Source: Gloeophyllum trabeum ATCC 11539
Taxonomy: Eukaryota; Basidiomycota; Agaricomycetes; Gloeophyllales; Gloeophyllaceae
Length of the DNA: 64,000 nucleotides
Assembly: GCF_000344685.1 (NCBI RefSeq)
Contig: NW_006920421.1
Span: forward strand, 1,052,446-1,116,445
Direction: 5' to 3'
Shown here piece by piece: positions 1-12,285 of the stretch. Position 1 is the stretch's first letter, and the number at the start of each line of letters is the position of its first letter. The notes under the pieces are model-generated. The model was given only the letters and a program-made list of their open reading frames with translations, was not told the DNA's origin and did not search any database. Both the position numbers and the translations under genes were made by a program.

Positions 1-326
1 CTTCCTCGTAGTACAGGAACTCCTGACGGAACATTGGCGACATCCCATAGATGACATGGCGATGTACAACATACATCTCGAGTCCGAGATTGACTCCATT
101 TCCTACCGTCCGTCCAGCGAACAATGCCGAGACCAGTGATATCTGTCTGGGGATTCCCTTCCACCCATACGTAGACGTCACCCGGCCTCAGAGCCTGTTT
201 CTCGTCTGCATCGAGGCGCCGCGTGATGACTGGCAGTAGACCGCGATGGGCAGCGTAGAGAATTATCCGCGCATCTTCGACAGAGCGGATCCGAATATTC
301 GCTAGGGTCGGTCGCTGCATGGGCAT
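1..326 (-). CDS. WOPR-domain (Gti1/Pac2 family) transcription regulator, 5' part, runs off the window
   Basis: Reverse-strand reading from an ATG at 324-326 (a second in-frame ATG is at 318-320) gives an 84-codon first exon, 75-326. It contains the typical start of a WOPR box: LYAAHRGLLPVITRRL, then RPGDVYVWVEG, then IVRWTDGRKWSQSR. A 52-nt intron (23-74, gtatgt...tcag) follows. The second exon begins EFLYYEE and leaves the window at base 1. WOPR proteins (Wor1, Ryp1, Gti1, Pac2) are fungal DNA-binding regulators of morphology, conidiation and nutrient responses. The first WOPR subdomain is clear; the C-terminal activation region lies outside. There is an unusual insertion (NPQTDITGLG) between the VWVEG and RWTDG motifs. 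The family call is firm; which member it is cannot be told. Confidence 0.85.
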   Translation of the reverse strand, partial: MPMQRPTLANIRIRSVEDARIILYAAHRGLLPVITRRLDADEKQALRPGDVYVWVEGNPQTDITGLGIVRWTDGRKWSQSRTRDVCCTSPCHLWDVANVPSGVPVLRG

Positions 327-3300
327 TACAATGACTAGAGGCGAGGCAAAGTGAAAGCGTCCAAGCCCTCGAATACCAGGTGCTTATAGATCAGCAAGCG
401 AGCAGACGCAAGCCCTGGCACCCGGGGCGGCCGGACGTATTATAGGATGCACGAGTAGTTCTTCGAACCAGAAGTCAAGAATTTCGGAAAGGGGGAGCCT
501 TGATCCACGCAATTGACCAATGACTCTGGACGCATTGATTCCATGACCCAGACCCATCAGTGCCGAGACTCTGGAGCATGGGTGGAGTCAATCTCAATCT
601 TAATGCAGACTTGACAAGATAGTAGATACTCACGACCATACACATTTCGTAATGGCGGTTCCCGCTGTCAGATATACTCTTTGCGTACGATGCTTCGACT
701 GTGCATGAAATAGCCCAACCGAAGTCATCGCGATTTTTATACTTCGATCCGATGGATTCTGGGAACGATGCCATGCCACAGGATGTCTTGCGAAGTATAA
801 CAAATGTTCGGGGTCGATAAAGGTGACCGAATGGATATATCGGACATTAGCCACAACACATCTAGGGACCTGGCGCACGCAACGTGTTCTTGGAGCCGAA
901 TATGATGCAGAAGCCCGAAAGCAGCAGGATGTAGAAAGCGAGTCTATTCCCAAGGATTGGGAGGAGAAAATGCGAAGAAATAACAAGAATGGGACTGGCG
1001 ACTGTGCGACATCGCGGCTGCTGGATGGGGGTGAAAATAAATACCTTTTCGTCCAGGAAGAGCGCTTACAGCCGCTTAGATTCGAAGTTGGTGCGGGGTG
1101 CATGAATCGCACGTGGGCTCCACGCGTGTCTCGGTAACCTACGACCGCCCCCGGCTACAGCAAAGGAGACCGCCAGTTTGGCTTCTAATTTTCGAACTCG
1201 CTGATTTGCGCCGGTGCTGGCAATTCGTCCACAATTATTCCTGCCCAATCTTCAGCCAGGAGGGAAGGAAAAGACGTAAAACTCACCAGGAAAATGCAAA
1301 CTTCTGTCGTAGGCTGCCTAGAACCGGCAGCAGGATTCAGATCGGTGGGAGGTTGATCGCAACAATTACCGAAGCATCAATGGGTACTTTGCGGCGTCTG
1401 ACGTTGGCGAGGTGCCACAGTTCTGCGAGAGAGAATTGCGAGTCTTGCGTGTTGAGTACAGCCACTGAGTGCTTCTCGTCGCCGTTGCCGACGTTCCCCA
1501 CTACTCTAACGACTCCACCTGTAGAATAGATCTGCGCATGAGGTATGACATCAACGCGGCGCCCTCTCCAGTAGCACGTCCGCGTTGGTCACCTCTGCTC
1601 CTCCTCCTCCTTGTCCCGACTCGTCAAAGTTGTGCTGCACTAATTCCAGTGCGCTCTCAGGAAGCCGAATGCTCCACAGAATCGCGCCGCAGCAATCCTG
1701 CAGCGGCGCGTTAGCGACCCACGATGGCTGGCCGTGGCGTAAGGGTCGTAGAACACAATCCCATTTCGGTAGGTTGAGACCGAGGCTTTACCTTCTAAAA
1801 CACTTGGGGTGTTCGCAGCGCCGACCGACGTCGGAACACCACTACGGCGATAATCACAGCCGTATGTGGGGGCGTCCAGACCCGTGGAGCCCTCATTCGT
1901 CGTAGAGCGGTGTCTGTGCCGCAAACCTGCCGTCGTCTCACTGGACAGGCAGTTGCTGGTACGAACCTATGGATGCTGTGAACCCGTAAGCGATCAGAAT
2001 AGTCTCTGACATCCAGTGACCTGACAGCTACCTTCTCTAGCTCCGTAAATGGACCATCCGTCCCATTTGCGTTCAAACCTTCGCAAAGCGATTAACATAA
2101 CCCTGGGCGGAATGTTCTCCAGGCACCTGCCACGGCACCCTTGACTGCATACCAGGTGTCATGCTGTATCCTATCGGGGGAATGGCAGCAATTGTCATGT
2201 TAGAGCCGTCCGGTAACAAATCTCGGCTGCACAAATACCTCTCCGTATGAAATATCCTTCCTTCACATGTGGGAGACGAGATCACCCCAGAAAATTCACA
2301 ACCCTCGCCGTTTGCGGGTCTTAGTGTATGATCCAGAAAACCGCTGGGGCTTTGTTCTCCTGCTTGATTGGGACGGTAGTGCCTGGGGGATCGAGGCTGT
2401 TCCTAGCCAGGCGTTCTGCCTGCACGCGGGTAGGTGCTTCTAGCTTTGTCTGCGTTTGTTCCATCGAGAGCGAAAAGGGTAACCGCGATCAGCAACCTGC
2501 CTGCGGCGGTCCGCGAGTCCCAGACTAGAGCGTTTCCGTAGTCTCATGGTAAGTTTATTTCTGAAGTGTGAGACGTCAGTCAGCAGTTTGTCTGACTCAC
2601 TTTCCAATAGAAGAACATTATCCCCTTTCATCTCGCCGCCACGTCAGGGGCCCTTCACTCTGAGGACGCAGTTCAGAACGCAAAGGCGGAGGACAAGTAC
2701 GTACTTTCCCGCTTTGGTCGACTGCCACGGAACAGTGACCGGGAACTGCCACTGTCGCTTGCCGTACGTTTCGCGGCGACGCTAGTGCGGCAAGGGCTAG
2801 ATGACCCGCGCCTTGTAGTAGGCCCGCGAATAAAATTATCCGTCCCTTCCGCGCTGCTCCCGGCGGGAAGCTGGACTCTACCAAGCTTAGCCGTCGATAG
2901 GCTCACGCGAGGCTCAAGTGTCCGGGACCGCCTTTCTCAGCCCTTGTGGCCTATCACAAAAATCTCCCCTGTTCTTGAGTTGTCTCACGAGCCCTCCTTG
3001 GGCCAGCCGTCAGCGTGAAATTTCCACTGAGAGCGTCTGATCGTGAAGATGAAGGTATATTTGCCTCCCATCCCCACGTTGCCCCCGCGAAGGGTGCTGC
3101 CAGCAAGGTTAGTGGCTTCACAATACAATAACGTTCGCCGCTGACGGCCTTACGCGCAGGCGTGCGTGCCCTGCCATACGACTATCGAAATTGCCTTCAT
3201 CAATAGCGGCGACTCCTCATCGACAGGACAGCGTACGGCGCCCATCCAAGAATGAACTGCATCTCTTTCACTCCGTCTGAACACGCGCAAAGACTCGCGA

Positions 3301-4188
3301 GACCCGCGAGACCGGACAGGCGGAGCCAGCTCTCTGGAACGGCACGCCTACACGATAGGAGACGAGAGACGCTGCGTGTGGAAATCGATGGAAGTGGTGA
3401 CGGGCAGTAGGCACGTTCTTTTTTCCCTGCCGGTGGTGATCCTGCGCTCGTCCGGTTGGGCTTTCACCGTCGAGTCGTTCCTTGGACGAGCATCGTAGGC
3501 ACGATACGTATGGACGCGCACGTATGTTACCTCGGTCCCAAGATGGTCATTAAACATGCACCCCTTCTCGTGTTGCTGTCCGTTGTTTGAATGTGCGTTC
3601 GTGATCGGCGTTGTCGACCCTTTCTACGAGCAATATATTCCTCCCATACCTAAACTTACCGCTGTATAGGTCTTCACCCTCTTCCACAAGGAAGCATCGG
3701 CTCATGGCTCTCATACGAGCCGATATCCGACGGCACAGCGGATGAAGAGTACACGGTGGCGACACACTCTACCCCGTCATCTACGATTTTCATATTACTC
3801 CGTCATGAGTTGCGATGTTGGAACACTCTGGTAATCGGTGCCGCCAGTCTGCAGGTCTAGGAATAGCCACTCGAACGTCAAAACCATGCTAGTCCCTTAT
3901 AATAGCCGCACCAATCCGAGCAGAAACGTAGCAATCCCGGAGGACACGTTGAGTTATCATAGCCTCACCTTGCTCGCTCCGCGAATTTTATGAATGATAT
4001 ATCAAAATTCAGTTCTGCAGGTTTCTCTCGCCGTTCTCTGTCTGAGGGTTCTCGCACGTATTCTACGTCGCCGATGCCGGGAGCGCCACAAGCACCACAG
4101 TTTGTAGAAAATGTGCACTTCCCGAATCTTCCCGATTTTTGCCGGTACACAAAACGTGTTCGGGACGTTTGTTTGCTCAGCAAAAGAG
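327..4188. other. 3.9 kb without an assignable gene
   Basis: Upstream of the WOPR gene there are only overlapping open frames, none longer than about 160 codons and none matching a family I know. On the reverse strand around 840-980 one frame is hydrophobic (LPILGNRLAFYILLLSGF), and around 640-774 another is open for 100 codons. These could be exons of an unrecognised spliced gene, but I could not join them. The rest (1150-4188) has no coding signal I trust, no tRNA and no clear repeat. Part of it is presumably the long promoter that WOPR-type regulators often have; that is inference. Confidence 0.4.
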
Positions 4189-4287
4189 TGGACAAGCTGG
4201 GGATTGAACCCAGGGCCTCACGCATGGCGTATCTCGCACTCACAGTCGCAATGCAAAGCGTGCGCGCTACCACTGTGCCACATGCCC
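4189..4287 (-). tRNA. tRNA-Ala (anticodon TGC) with a 27-nt intron
   Basis: Read on the reverse strand the 99-nt gene folds as a tRNA. The acceptor GGGCATG pairs with CTTGTCC with one T-T mismatch. The D arm has one A-C mismatch. The anticodon stem is CACGC/GCGTG and the T arm is CTGGG-TTCAATC-CCCAG, which includes a B-box-like GGTTCAATCC. The loop is TTTGCA followed by the insert and then T, which places TGC at 34-36 and a 27-nt intron directly after position 37, the usual eukaryotic nuclear position. The spliced length is 72 nt without CCA. A-C in the D stem and T-T in the acceptor are weaknesses, so a pseudogene cannot be excluded. Confidence 0.8.
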
Positions 4288-4531
4288 ATGCAAGGGTGGC
4301 ACCTGATACCTATTATATTCTTTGTACAAGAGTCGGCGTTTGCCATTCAGCAAGGTTCGCCCTTCCGCTTTCATTTCACCTGAATCGAAGTCTACTGAGC
4401 GACCAGACGCATGCACTGGGATCTGACCTGCAAATGCACATCTGTGCGGTGAGGATTCTACGAACGGCAGACCGAACACTGTAGCCCGAATTATTACCGT
4501 ACTGCCTGAGTGTCGCTTGTGTCATCTACCG

Positions 4532-6331
4532 ATGCGCGTCTTCCGCTCTGCTCTCCAATGGGTGCTCTCCGCATCTAGCATAGTACCCCACTGCATACCT
4601 ACGGACCCGGCCAGTTCACCCAAGAGTATCGCGATAGTGGGAGCGGGCTCTGGAGGACTGGCGGCGTTGAAGGCGTTGCTTGATCTTCCACAAGAGACGC
4701 GAAGGGACTGGCAGATCGACCTATTCGAGCAGCGAGACCATGTAGGTGGGATTTGGTGCGTCAACTGTCTTTCATTGTCAATAGTACAACTACATCGTTT
4801 GCGTAGGCTTGCGCAAACCGATACACCGTCGCCGCCCGACCTCCCGGACACACCCATGTATCCTTCATTGCGGACAAACCTCCCTCATCCGACCAGTGCG
4901 TCTTTGTTGAGACGACGTCCACACACTGGGCTTAGCCCTAATATTTTGATAGTGACGTATCCACACTTTCCTTACCCTCCCATGACGGCTCTGTACCCAG
5001 GTTATAGTGCTGTGCAAGCGTACCACGAACATTTTGCTCAACACTATAATCTGACGCCGTATATCCATTTCTCGCATACAGTAGTCAATGCGAGCTATCA
5101 CCAGGAGACGCATTGGACAATTGAGATCGAGTTGAACGGCACTGCGCTGCCGGAGCAGAGATATGACCATTTGATAGTAGCAAATGGGCACAACCATTAC
5201 CCGCATATACCTCGATGGGACGGACTAGAAATGTGGCTCTCGTCCAGCGGTCAGAGAGAAATGCATCACTCTCTATGGTACAGAGAGCCCGACAGGTATC
5301 GGAATCACACTGTGGTGGTAGTCGGCAACGGCGACAGCGGTCGCGACATAGCAATGCATGTCAGCAAAGTGGCGAAGAAAGTATGTCAGGCAATATTTAA
5401 TGCAGACCAGTTAACTCCAGCATCATCTTGGCTGTTGACAGGTTTATCATTCATACGACAACAATACACGCGAGCCGGTCTTTAGCCCCCCGGTGCCCAG
5501 CGCAATCTACAAGCCTCGAATATCCCACCTTACAAATTCGGCCATTGTCTTCACTGATAACACTACTTTGTCGACTTCAGGGCCTACCACAATTCTCCTT
5601 GCCACCGGATACGACCTTGTCGTACCTTTCCTGAGCCCTCTTGCGACGTCTCCGTTTGTCGACTACTCCACTATTACACTTACGACTAACCGACGATACA
5701 TTCGCCCACTCTATCGCCATGTGCTGGCTCTGGATCCAGAGCTACCTCCTAATGCCCTGGCATTCATTGGTCTGCCGATGTGGGTGGCTACGGCGCCTAG
5801 CGACTACGCTCAGGGGTTATTCGTAGCACATGCGATTGCCGATAGCGCGATGCTCTCGAGTAGAGAGACCATGCTCCTAGAGCTCGAAAATAGTGAGAGA
5901 GCGCTGGAAGCACAAGGAATCGACCCATTCTTCAACGGCCAGTAAGTAATCGGCTCTCGCTGTACTGGATCAACCTTTCCTGAGTACGCTATCTCAGCCG
6001 TCTGCAGGGCAGAACACGCCCTGTTGATTACCAAGAAGAATTCATAGCATACTTACGCGCCAACTCGAGCGTGGCGCTCCCGCCGTTCCTAGCTGATGGT
6101 CGTCCATATGTCGAGCGCTGGCGGCGGGACGTCAGACAGTATATCTTCCTGTTGAAGAAAGCTTGGGCGCGAGCGGAAGAGCTCGGTCTTCAGGATGCTT
6201 TTATTCGGGGTGCGGTTACCGAGGAGGAATGGGCGGAAGTGATGGAACGTCTAAAGGAGTGGTATGTACAAGAAGAGGAGGACAGGTTGCCTACGATATC
6301 GGTATTACGGGTGGAAGACAACGAAGGTTAA
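4532..6331 (+). CDS. Flavin-containing monooxygenase (FMO) family protein
   Basis: NADPH- and FAD-dependent monooxygenase that would oxygenate nucleophilic N or S groups, or act as a Baeyer-Villiger type enzyme; the substrate is unknown. The ATG at 4532 opens a hydrophobic, signal-like N-terminus. The FAD Rossmann motif follows (IAIVGAGSGGLAALKAL), then the conserved TNLPHP...MTYPHFPYPP region, then the NADPH motif VVVVGNGDSGRDIA, and the ATGYD segment (LLATGYDLVVPF). Introns, each keeping frame: 4754-4808 (GGIW-LAQTD), one splitting HPT-MTYP near 4900-4963, one after SKVAKK near 5380-5441, and one after FFNGQ near 5944-6010, whose acceptor I place at ...ggcag to give QTRPVDYQEEF. The stop is TAA at 6329-6331. 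All motifs are intact. The gene stands alone with tRNA-Ala 245 bp upstream. Confidence 0.88.
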
Positions 6332-8186
6332 TTGTACGTGACACGCTGGGGTCGTAAGGCAGTTCGCCAGAAATGTTGGTCTCACCCGCGGCGTGGTCCT
6401 GGAGTTACTGCCTTGGAGAAGTACACATCCGACCCAGAATTGGCTCACGACCTGGCTCAGCAGTTGCATATAACCTCGCTCATGCACGCAATTCCATGCA
6501 TGTATGTCCCCCTCATAGGCTGGCGTCGCGCGTTTTGGATTCTATTGTTTTCCCGTCCGATATCTGCAGGTGCCTGGTGGCGCATGCACCTGCTTTCAAC
6601 GTGAGCTTGCTAGATTCACTGATGATCGCAGAGAATTTTATGGCTCGGGGATGGATCCTGTGTGGACCAACTTGCCTCGTGGGCTCGATAGTCGGGCATT
6701 AATCCCGCTGAGCCTCTGCAAAATTGAGCGGAAGAGAAGTTTTGGGAACCTAGGCCTGATCCTCGACATCAAGACCGTCGAGAACGTTAGTATTGAGTGA
6801 ACGGCCCTTCAATACATGCAGAGTATAACCTCAGCAACGTCCTTACACCAGCCTAGCTGGAATCAACACGCCGCCTCTGCGTTGGAAGACGCTGGTATGC
6901 ACGCTGGATTACTGTCCCGCTCGACCGTCGAAGGAGCAGGCCACCGCCCTCTTCTTTCCTTTGGGAGTTGCGTGTCTGCCAGGCACATTTTTGCGCAGTG
7001 TCCAAAATCGGAACGCTACACAAGCTGTGGGTGTGGCATATGAATATCCGCCCGGGTCTGACTGGCAGAAGCTGCGGGATGCGCCTCTCGTTCGCGGCTG
7101 CGAAGCGCGTCTTACCTGCTGGAAAAGGCGGAGGAGGAATACCTGAGGGACGAATGGAACATGGCTCGGCCTGGCCGACTGTGACGCGCACGAAGCATCC
7201 AGGGATTGGTGAGCGAACTTGGAGTGGTGTCCGATGGTATAAGGCCGTGTCTTCCGGAAGCTGCGGTTCGCTACTCAGTCCTCTGTCCTCAGTCCTCTGT
7301 CTCCCTCCATCCGACGAGGAATGGGCAGCTCGTTCGCGCTGCGGGCCGTCGAAAATCATGTGCGTGTCAGTTGATCTCTTTTGGTGTCCCGTCGCCTGGG
7401 ACGGGTTCAACAGGCATCCCGGCCACACAAACACAGTAGGCAGTCGCCATCCTTGGACTCGGAACACGGCCGCGGACGATAGCTATGGACTGCGAGACCA
7501 GTCTTCGCTCGCGTATCCGTGTCGACTGGGACCTCCTAATACCACGCCCCCGAGACTGGACCCTGATAATCCGGAGGAGTCTCTATGGCTTTGTCATTAA
7601 GTAGCTATCTTATCTCTTAGCATAGACATTCATGTCCACCCGCGAACCCGTGTCGACGCTCCACTTTAACCGACTTCTCATATTCGGAGGTAATATGCAT
7701 ACGATCGATCCCGAGGATTCCTCGATCTTGGGTATGCGCAGTTGTGGCGCGTACGCGTTCTTCATCTGCATTTCTGTCATGTCATGGGACTGGCTTCCGC
7801 GGCAGATAGAGGTGAGAGTATATGATAATATGTTCCGTTCTTTCATTTGTTGATCCTAGGCTGTGCGGCGCTCACCGCCGCACTTTTGTTCCTTGCGTGC
7901 CACCGATATCATCCTCCCAATCTCGTCTGTTCCAACCGTGCATCATCCTGACGAGAACGACCGTTGGTATCTTAGAATCCATGCCTTACAGTTTTGCTGC
8001 ATCCAGTCGTCTAGCGTGAATAGACACCGTCCAAGGTCGGAACATTAGATGTGTCGCAAGTCAGCCTGCGTGAGTAACCTCAGACGCCCTAGCTTTCCCG
8101 GCGCAGTTACACTTCATTATACAGCACTAATGCGCGAAATACAATAACAATACAAGTAATTTCCATATGTCTTCGCTCAACGCTCC
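6332..8186. other. 1.9 kb downstream of the FMO gene, no assignable gene
   Basis: Both strands carry open frames of 60-210 codons, but none shows a family I recognise. Two stretches look protein-like on the plus strand. One is near 6575-6690 (FTDDRREFYGSGMDPVWTNL). The other is near 7100-7184 (SASYLLEKAEEEYLRDEW, ending in TGA at 7182-7184). They could be exons of one spliced gene from about 6350 to 7184 that I could not assemble. The long frames at 6853-7467 (minus) and 6968-7600 (plus) overlap each other and are low-complexity, so I do not call either. Confidence 0.35.
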
Positions 8187-8659
8187 TCACAGCCCATGGC
8201 GCCCGTCAGCAGCGCCAATCTCCACGTCCTGCTCGGCACGGTCGATATCCGCCAACGCCTTGTCAAGGTCCTTCTCCTGCTTGTACGCGTCGACCCGCAC
8301 CCCGCGCGTCTTGCCGCGGACGTTGCGCTCGTCCGGGCCGAGTTCGCCCACAAGCGCGTCGACTTCCCCTGCACGATCCCGAGACCGTTAGCAGCAGCCC
8401 CGTCCCACTCCACAAGCAAGAAACACGCACCCTTGGGGATCCGCCCGCTGAGCTCGCTCTCCTCCGCCTCCTTGTCCTCGCGCGCGGCGTTGACGGCCGT
8501 GGGCTGGTTGTCCGCGCCGCGCGGGGCGACGCTGACGAGCTCGGGGTCGGTGCTGGCCTCGAAGCCGGCGCTGTCGAGGCGCGCGTCCGCCTGCGGGTTG
8601 TACGTCTGCCGATCGACGCCGGGCTCGCCGCCGGATCCCATGTTGTACGGGCCAGACAT
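8187..8659 (-). CDS. Small hydrophilic protein, unknown function (136 aa)
   Basis: Start ATG at 8657-8659. Exon 1 encodes a Gly/Ala/Asp/Glu-rich segment ending SGRIPKG. A 63-nt intron (gtgcgt...tgcag) follows, and exon 2 continues EVDALVGELGPDERNV...DAYKQEKDLDKALADI to a TGA at 8187-8189. The protein has no signal peptide, no cysteine and no membrane segment; it is strongly charged and probably disordered, like many stress- or conidiation-induced fungal proteins. Without the intron the frame would continue into arginine-rich text, so splicing is needed. A TATATA lies at 8723-8728, 64 nt before the start. It is divergent from the CON-6 gene, so the two may be co-regulated (inference). Confidence 0.7.
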
Positions 8660-9101
8660 GTTGTGTGGTGGGTGGATGGTGGGTGTGGTACTAGTTGCAA
8701 AGTCTGGTCAGGGCCGTCGCGTTATATAGCCTCCCCGCAAGACAAACTGAGCCGATGCGGAGAAGAGTGAGCGGGATTACATCGCGCAGACGTCACTCGC
8801 CCGCGCATCGACTCTAACTCTTTCCCGATCGCTTCTTCTGCCGTGTTTGGAAGGCGCTTTGCCGCTTCGGGCGTAGGCGGGCGTTGCCGTGTGGCGGAAG
8901 CGTTTTGTGAAAGAATTGCATTTGTCTCGAGCAGAATCGATGAGCAGTTCGCGAATCCCGTGCTGGGCCTGCCCGCTCCACGCAGTCCTTCGTCATGATC
9001 TTCGTCACAACGTCATGGCCTCCCCGCCGCGCATAAATACGGGAGACGAGCACTGACAGCACTCGCTGCAGCCTTCCACCAAGCCTAATACCTGATACGC
9101 A
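8660..9101. promoter_or_regulatory. Shared divergent promoter of the 8187 gene and CON-6
   Basis: A 442-bp intergenic region sits between two oppositely oriented start codons. A TATATA core (8723-8728) serves the minus gene and a CATAAATA core (9032-9039, about 63 nt before the ATG) serves the plus gene. No other element could be assigned with confidence. Confidence 0.5.
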
Positions 9102-9497
9102 ATGGCTTCCCGTGGTGGTTTCGAATCCGACCCCAGCCGCGTCGTCGCAGGCCACAAGGTGACCCCCCCCCGTCTTCGCTGTGGCACACTCGTGAGCAAA
9201 GGCTAACCCGATTGTACGGTAGGCCGCGATAAACAACCCGAACGTCTCGGACGAGGCGAAGGAGCACTCGCGCGAGATTGTCGAGGAAATGGAGCAGCAG
9301 CCCGAGGAGGTGCACTACCCCATGAAGGAGGAGAAGGACGACATGCGGGTGAACGCTGGTCTCAAGGCTACGATGAAGAGTGAGTGCGAGGTTTCGAGAC
9401 GTGTGAATCAAAGTACTCACGGTCTATAGACCCCAACGTCAGCTCTGAGGCAAAGGAACGCGCCGAGGAGACTTTGAGGGAGAAGGGTGCTATCTAA
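9102..9497 (+). CDS. con-6: CON-6 family conidiation/stress protein
   Basis: Three exons: 9102-9158, 9223-9379 and 9430-9497, 282 coding nt, 93 aa. The protein carries two copies of the CON-6 repeat: SRVVAGHKAAINNPNVSDEA, then about 35 residues later LKATMKNPNVSSEAKERAEE. In Neurospora con-6 is strongly induced during conidiation, and relatives are common in basidiomycetes as abundant small hydrophilic stress proteins. Both introns are canonical (gtgacc...gtag and gtgagt...atag), and the second splits the codon for the N of NPNV. A polyC run (8 C) lies inside intron 1. No targeting signal is seen. The family assignment is secure; the biochemical role is unknown for the whole family. Confidence 0.92.
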
Positions 9498-9893
9498 GGG
9501 GTTGCTGCGATTTGGCGAAGTTGGGAACGATTGTAAGAAGAATATTGTAAAGCGTTGTATGATTGGGATGGTTGACATAATCGATACCGACTACCTCTGA
9601 AGTGTATGTTCTATCGCGGTATGCGCGGCCGTCAGCAGGCAGCGTCAGCTTCAACATCGCTGAGGGCGACAGAGATGCTGACGACCCCTCTGATCCAGAG
9701 TCGCAGGTGTTTGTTTAGACCTACGTATACGTTGTCCATGTTGAATCGCGTCTATTTTTAGCTCACCTGTCGATCGCTTCTGGCAAAGTCCGAAGCGTCC
9801 GAAGGGCCAATCTTTATCCTGCCATTGCACTTTGCGCCTGCCTTCGCTCTGCTCGTCCTGGCTCAGTCGCTCTGCTGCTAACTCAACAGCAGA

Positions 9894-12104
9894 ATGCGCT
9901 CGCCTCTGCTGCGCTGGGCCGCGCACGGCTCTCGCAGGCGTTTCGCGACAGTCTCCGTTACCCCAAGGACACCGCAAACTGTGATAGAAAAGGTCGTGCA
10001 AAAGTACGCTGTAGGCCTGCCTGAAGGCAAGCTGGTCAGGGCCGGCGACTATGTCATGATACGGCCCCAGCACGTTATGACCCACGACAACACAGGCCCA
10101 GTCATCTCAAAGTCAGTCCATACACTTCTGTAGTCTCCTACGGTCTTACCCCGCGCGCACAGGTTCAAGTCCATCGGCGCGACACGCATCAAAGACCCCC
10201 GCCAGCCCGTCTTCACCCTCGACCACGACGTGCAGAACAAATCCCCCAAGAACCTCGCCAAGTACGCCGCCATCGAGGCCTTTGCGCGCGCGCACGCCAT
10301 CGACTTCTACCCCGCCGGCCGCGGCATCGGCCACCAGGTCCTCGTCGAGGAGGGCTACGCCTTCCCGCACACGCTCACCGTCGCCTCCGACAGCCACAGC
10401 AACATGTACGGCGGCGTCGCCTGCGTCGGCACCCCCATCGTGCGCACCGACGCCGCCGCCCTCTGGGCGACCGGCCAGACGTGGTGGCAGGTCCCCCGCA
10501 TGGTCAACGTCGAGCTTCGGGGCACGCTCGCCCCGGGCGTCACCGGCAAGGACGTGATCGTCGCCCTCTGCGGGAGCTTCAACAAAGACGAGGTGCTCAA
10601 CGCCGCGATCGAGTTCACGGGCGAGGGCGTCGCCGCGCTCGCCGTCGACGACCGCCTCACGATCGCGAACATGACCACCGAGTGGGGCGCGCTCGCGGGC
10701 GTGTTCCCCGCCGACGCGGCGCTGCTGGACTGGTACGAGCGCGCGCTCGCGCGCATGGAGCTGCGCACGTTCGCGTCCGCGCACTCGGGCATCCCGCCCC
10801 CGCCCGAGCACCCGCGCATCAACCGCGCGCGCCTCGACGCGCTCAAGGCGTCTCCCCTGTCCTCCGACCCCGGCGCGGCGTACGCCGCGCACCTGGTGTT
10901 CGACCTCTCGACGCTCGTCCCGCACGTCTCGGGCCCGAACAGCGTCAAGGTCTCCACGCCGCTGCCCGCGCTCGAGGCGCAGCACATCCCGATCAACAAG
11001 GCGTACCTCCTCTCGTGCACGAACGCGCGCGCGTCCGACATCGCCGCCGCCGCGCAAGTCGTCAAGGGCCGCAAAGTCGCACCGGGAGTCGAGTTCTACG
11101 TCGCCGCGGCGAGCTCGGAGGTGCAGCGCGCGGCGGAGGCGAGCGGCGACTGGGACGCGCTCGTGCGCGCGGGCGCGAAGGTGCTGCCCAGCGGGTGCGG
11201 GCCGTGCATCGGGCTGGGCACGGGGCTGCTGGAGGAGGGCGAGGTGGGGATCAGCGCCACCAATCGGAATTATAAGGGACGCATGGGGAGCCCGAAGGCG
11301 CTGGCGTACCTCGCGAGCCCCGCGGTGGTCGCTGCGAGCGCGGTGAAGGGCTACATCGCCGGCCCTGAGTCGGGCTCGCCGCCCCCAGCGAAGGCGCCGA
11401 CGTTCTTCGCGGTGGCAGATCCTGATTCCGCCACGAGCAGCGCGGAGAGCAGTGCGCAGAGGGAGCCGCTCCTCCCGGGCTTCCCGCCGACGTTCGCGGG
11501 CGCGCTGCTCTTTGCGCCGCAGGACAACCTCAACACGGACGGGATCTACCCGGGCAAATACACCTACCAGGACGACATCACGCTCGCGCGGCAGGCGGAG
11601 GTCGTCATGGAGAACTACGACCCGTCCTTCGCGTCACTGGTTGCATCCCTCGTGCACCCATCCCAGTCGGATCCCGGCAGGAAGGAGGGCGCGGTGCTCG
11701 TCGCGGGCTACAACTTTGGCACGGGCTCGTCGAGAGAACAGGCGGCGACGGCGCTCAAGGCCGCGGGCGTCCCGCTCGTGCTCGCGGGCTCGTTCGGGGA
11801 TATATTCAAGCGCAACGCGATCAACAATGGGTTGGTGTGCGTCGAGTGCCCGGAGCTCGTCGAGGACCTCACGCGCGCGTACGCGCGGGACGGGAAGCGC
11901 GGCGCGGGCGGGAAGGATGGGGAGCTGACGGTGCATAAGGGCATGCAGGTGAGTGTCGGGATGGAGGACGGGCGGGTGGTGGTGAGCGGTATGGAGGGTG
12001 GGGAGAGGACGTATAGAGTTAGGCCTGTCGGCCCGAGCGTGCAGGAGTTGTGGATATGTGGAGGGTTGGAGGGGTATGTGTTGAAGTCGATACAGAGGCA
12101 GTAG
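9894..12104 (+). CDS. LYS4: Homoaconitase, mitochondrial (lysine biosynthesis)
   Basis: Converts homocitrate/homoaconitate to homoisocitrate in the fungal alpha-aminoadipate lysine pathway. Two exons, 9894-10111 and 10163-12104, joined in frame at ISK-FKS, give 719 aa, the normal family length. The N-terminus ([20 protein letters not shown]) is arginine/serine-rich and fits a mitochondrial presequence. The [4Fe-4S] ligands are present: Cys about 358 in LLSCTN, and Cys about 418 and 421 in SGCGPC. The substrate segments DNTGPV and [12 protein letters not shown] are intact. The C-terminal swivel domain has [13 protein letters not shown] and [15 protein letters not shown]. Codon use is extremely GC-rich, which creates a 300-codon antisense open frame that is not a gene. 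It is convergent with the TMLH gene, 248 bp between the stops. Confidence 0.95.
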
Positions 12105-12285
12105 GGGCTGTGAAAAGTAGATATAGGATTCGATGTTCTTAATGATTTACACTGCTGTATCCATACAATTGTACACTGCGTATCCAATTGCTTTTGTGGA
12201 ATAGAGATGGGAAATACTCTGCTTGTTCCGCCGCTAACCGAACCTGAAATATCTATATACTCTTACATGCGTCCATATAGTCACT

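Noticed and set aside
10146..11074. Antisense open frames of 240-300 codons over LYS4
   Set aside because: Arg/Gly/Ala/Val-rich shadows of a very GC-rich coding strand; LYS4 is intact on the other strand.
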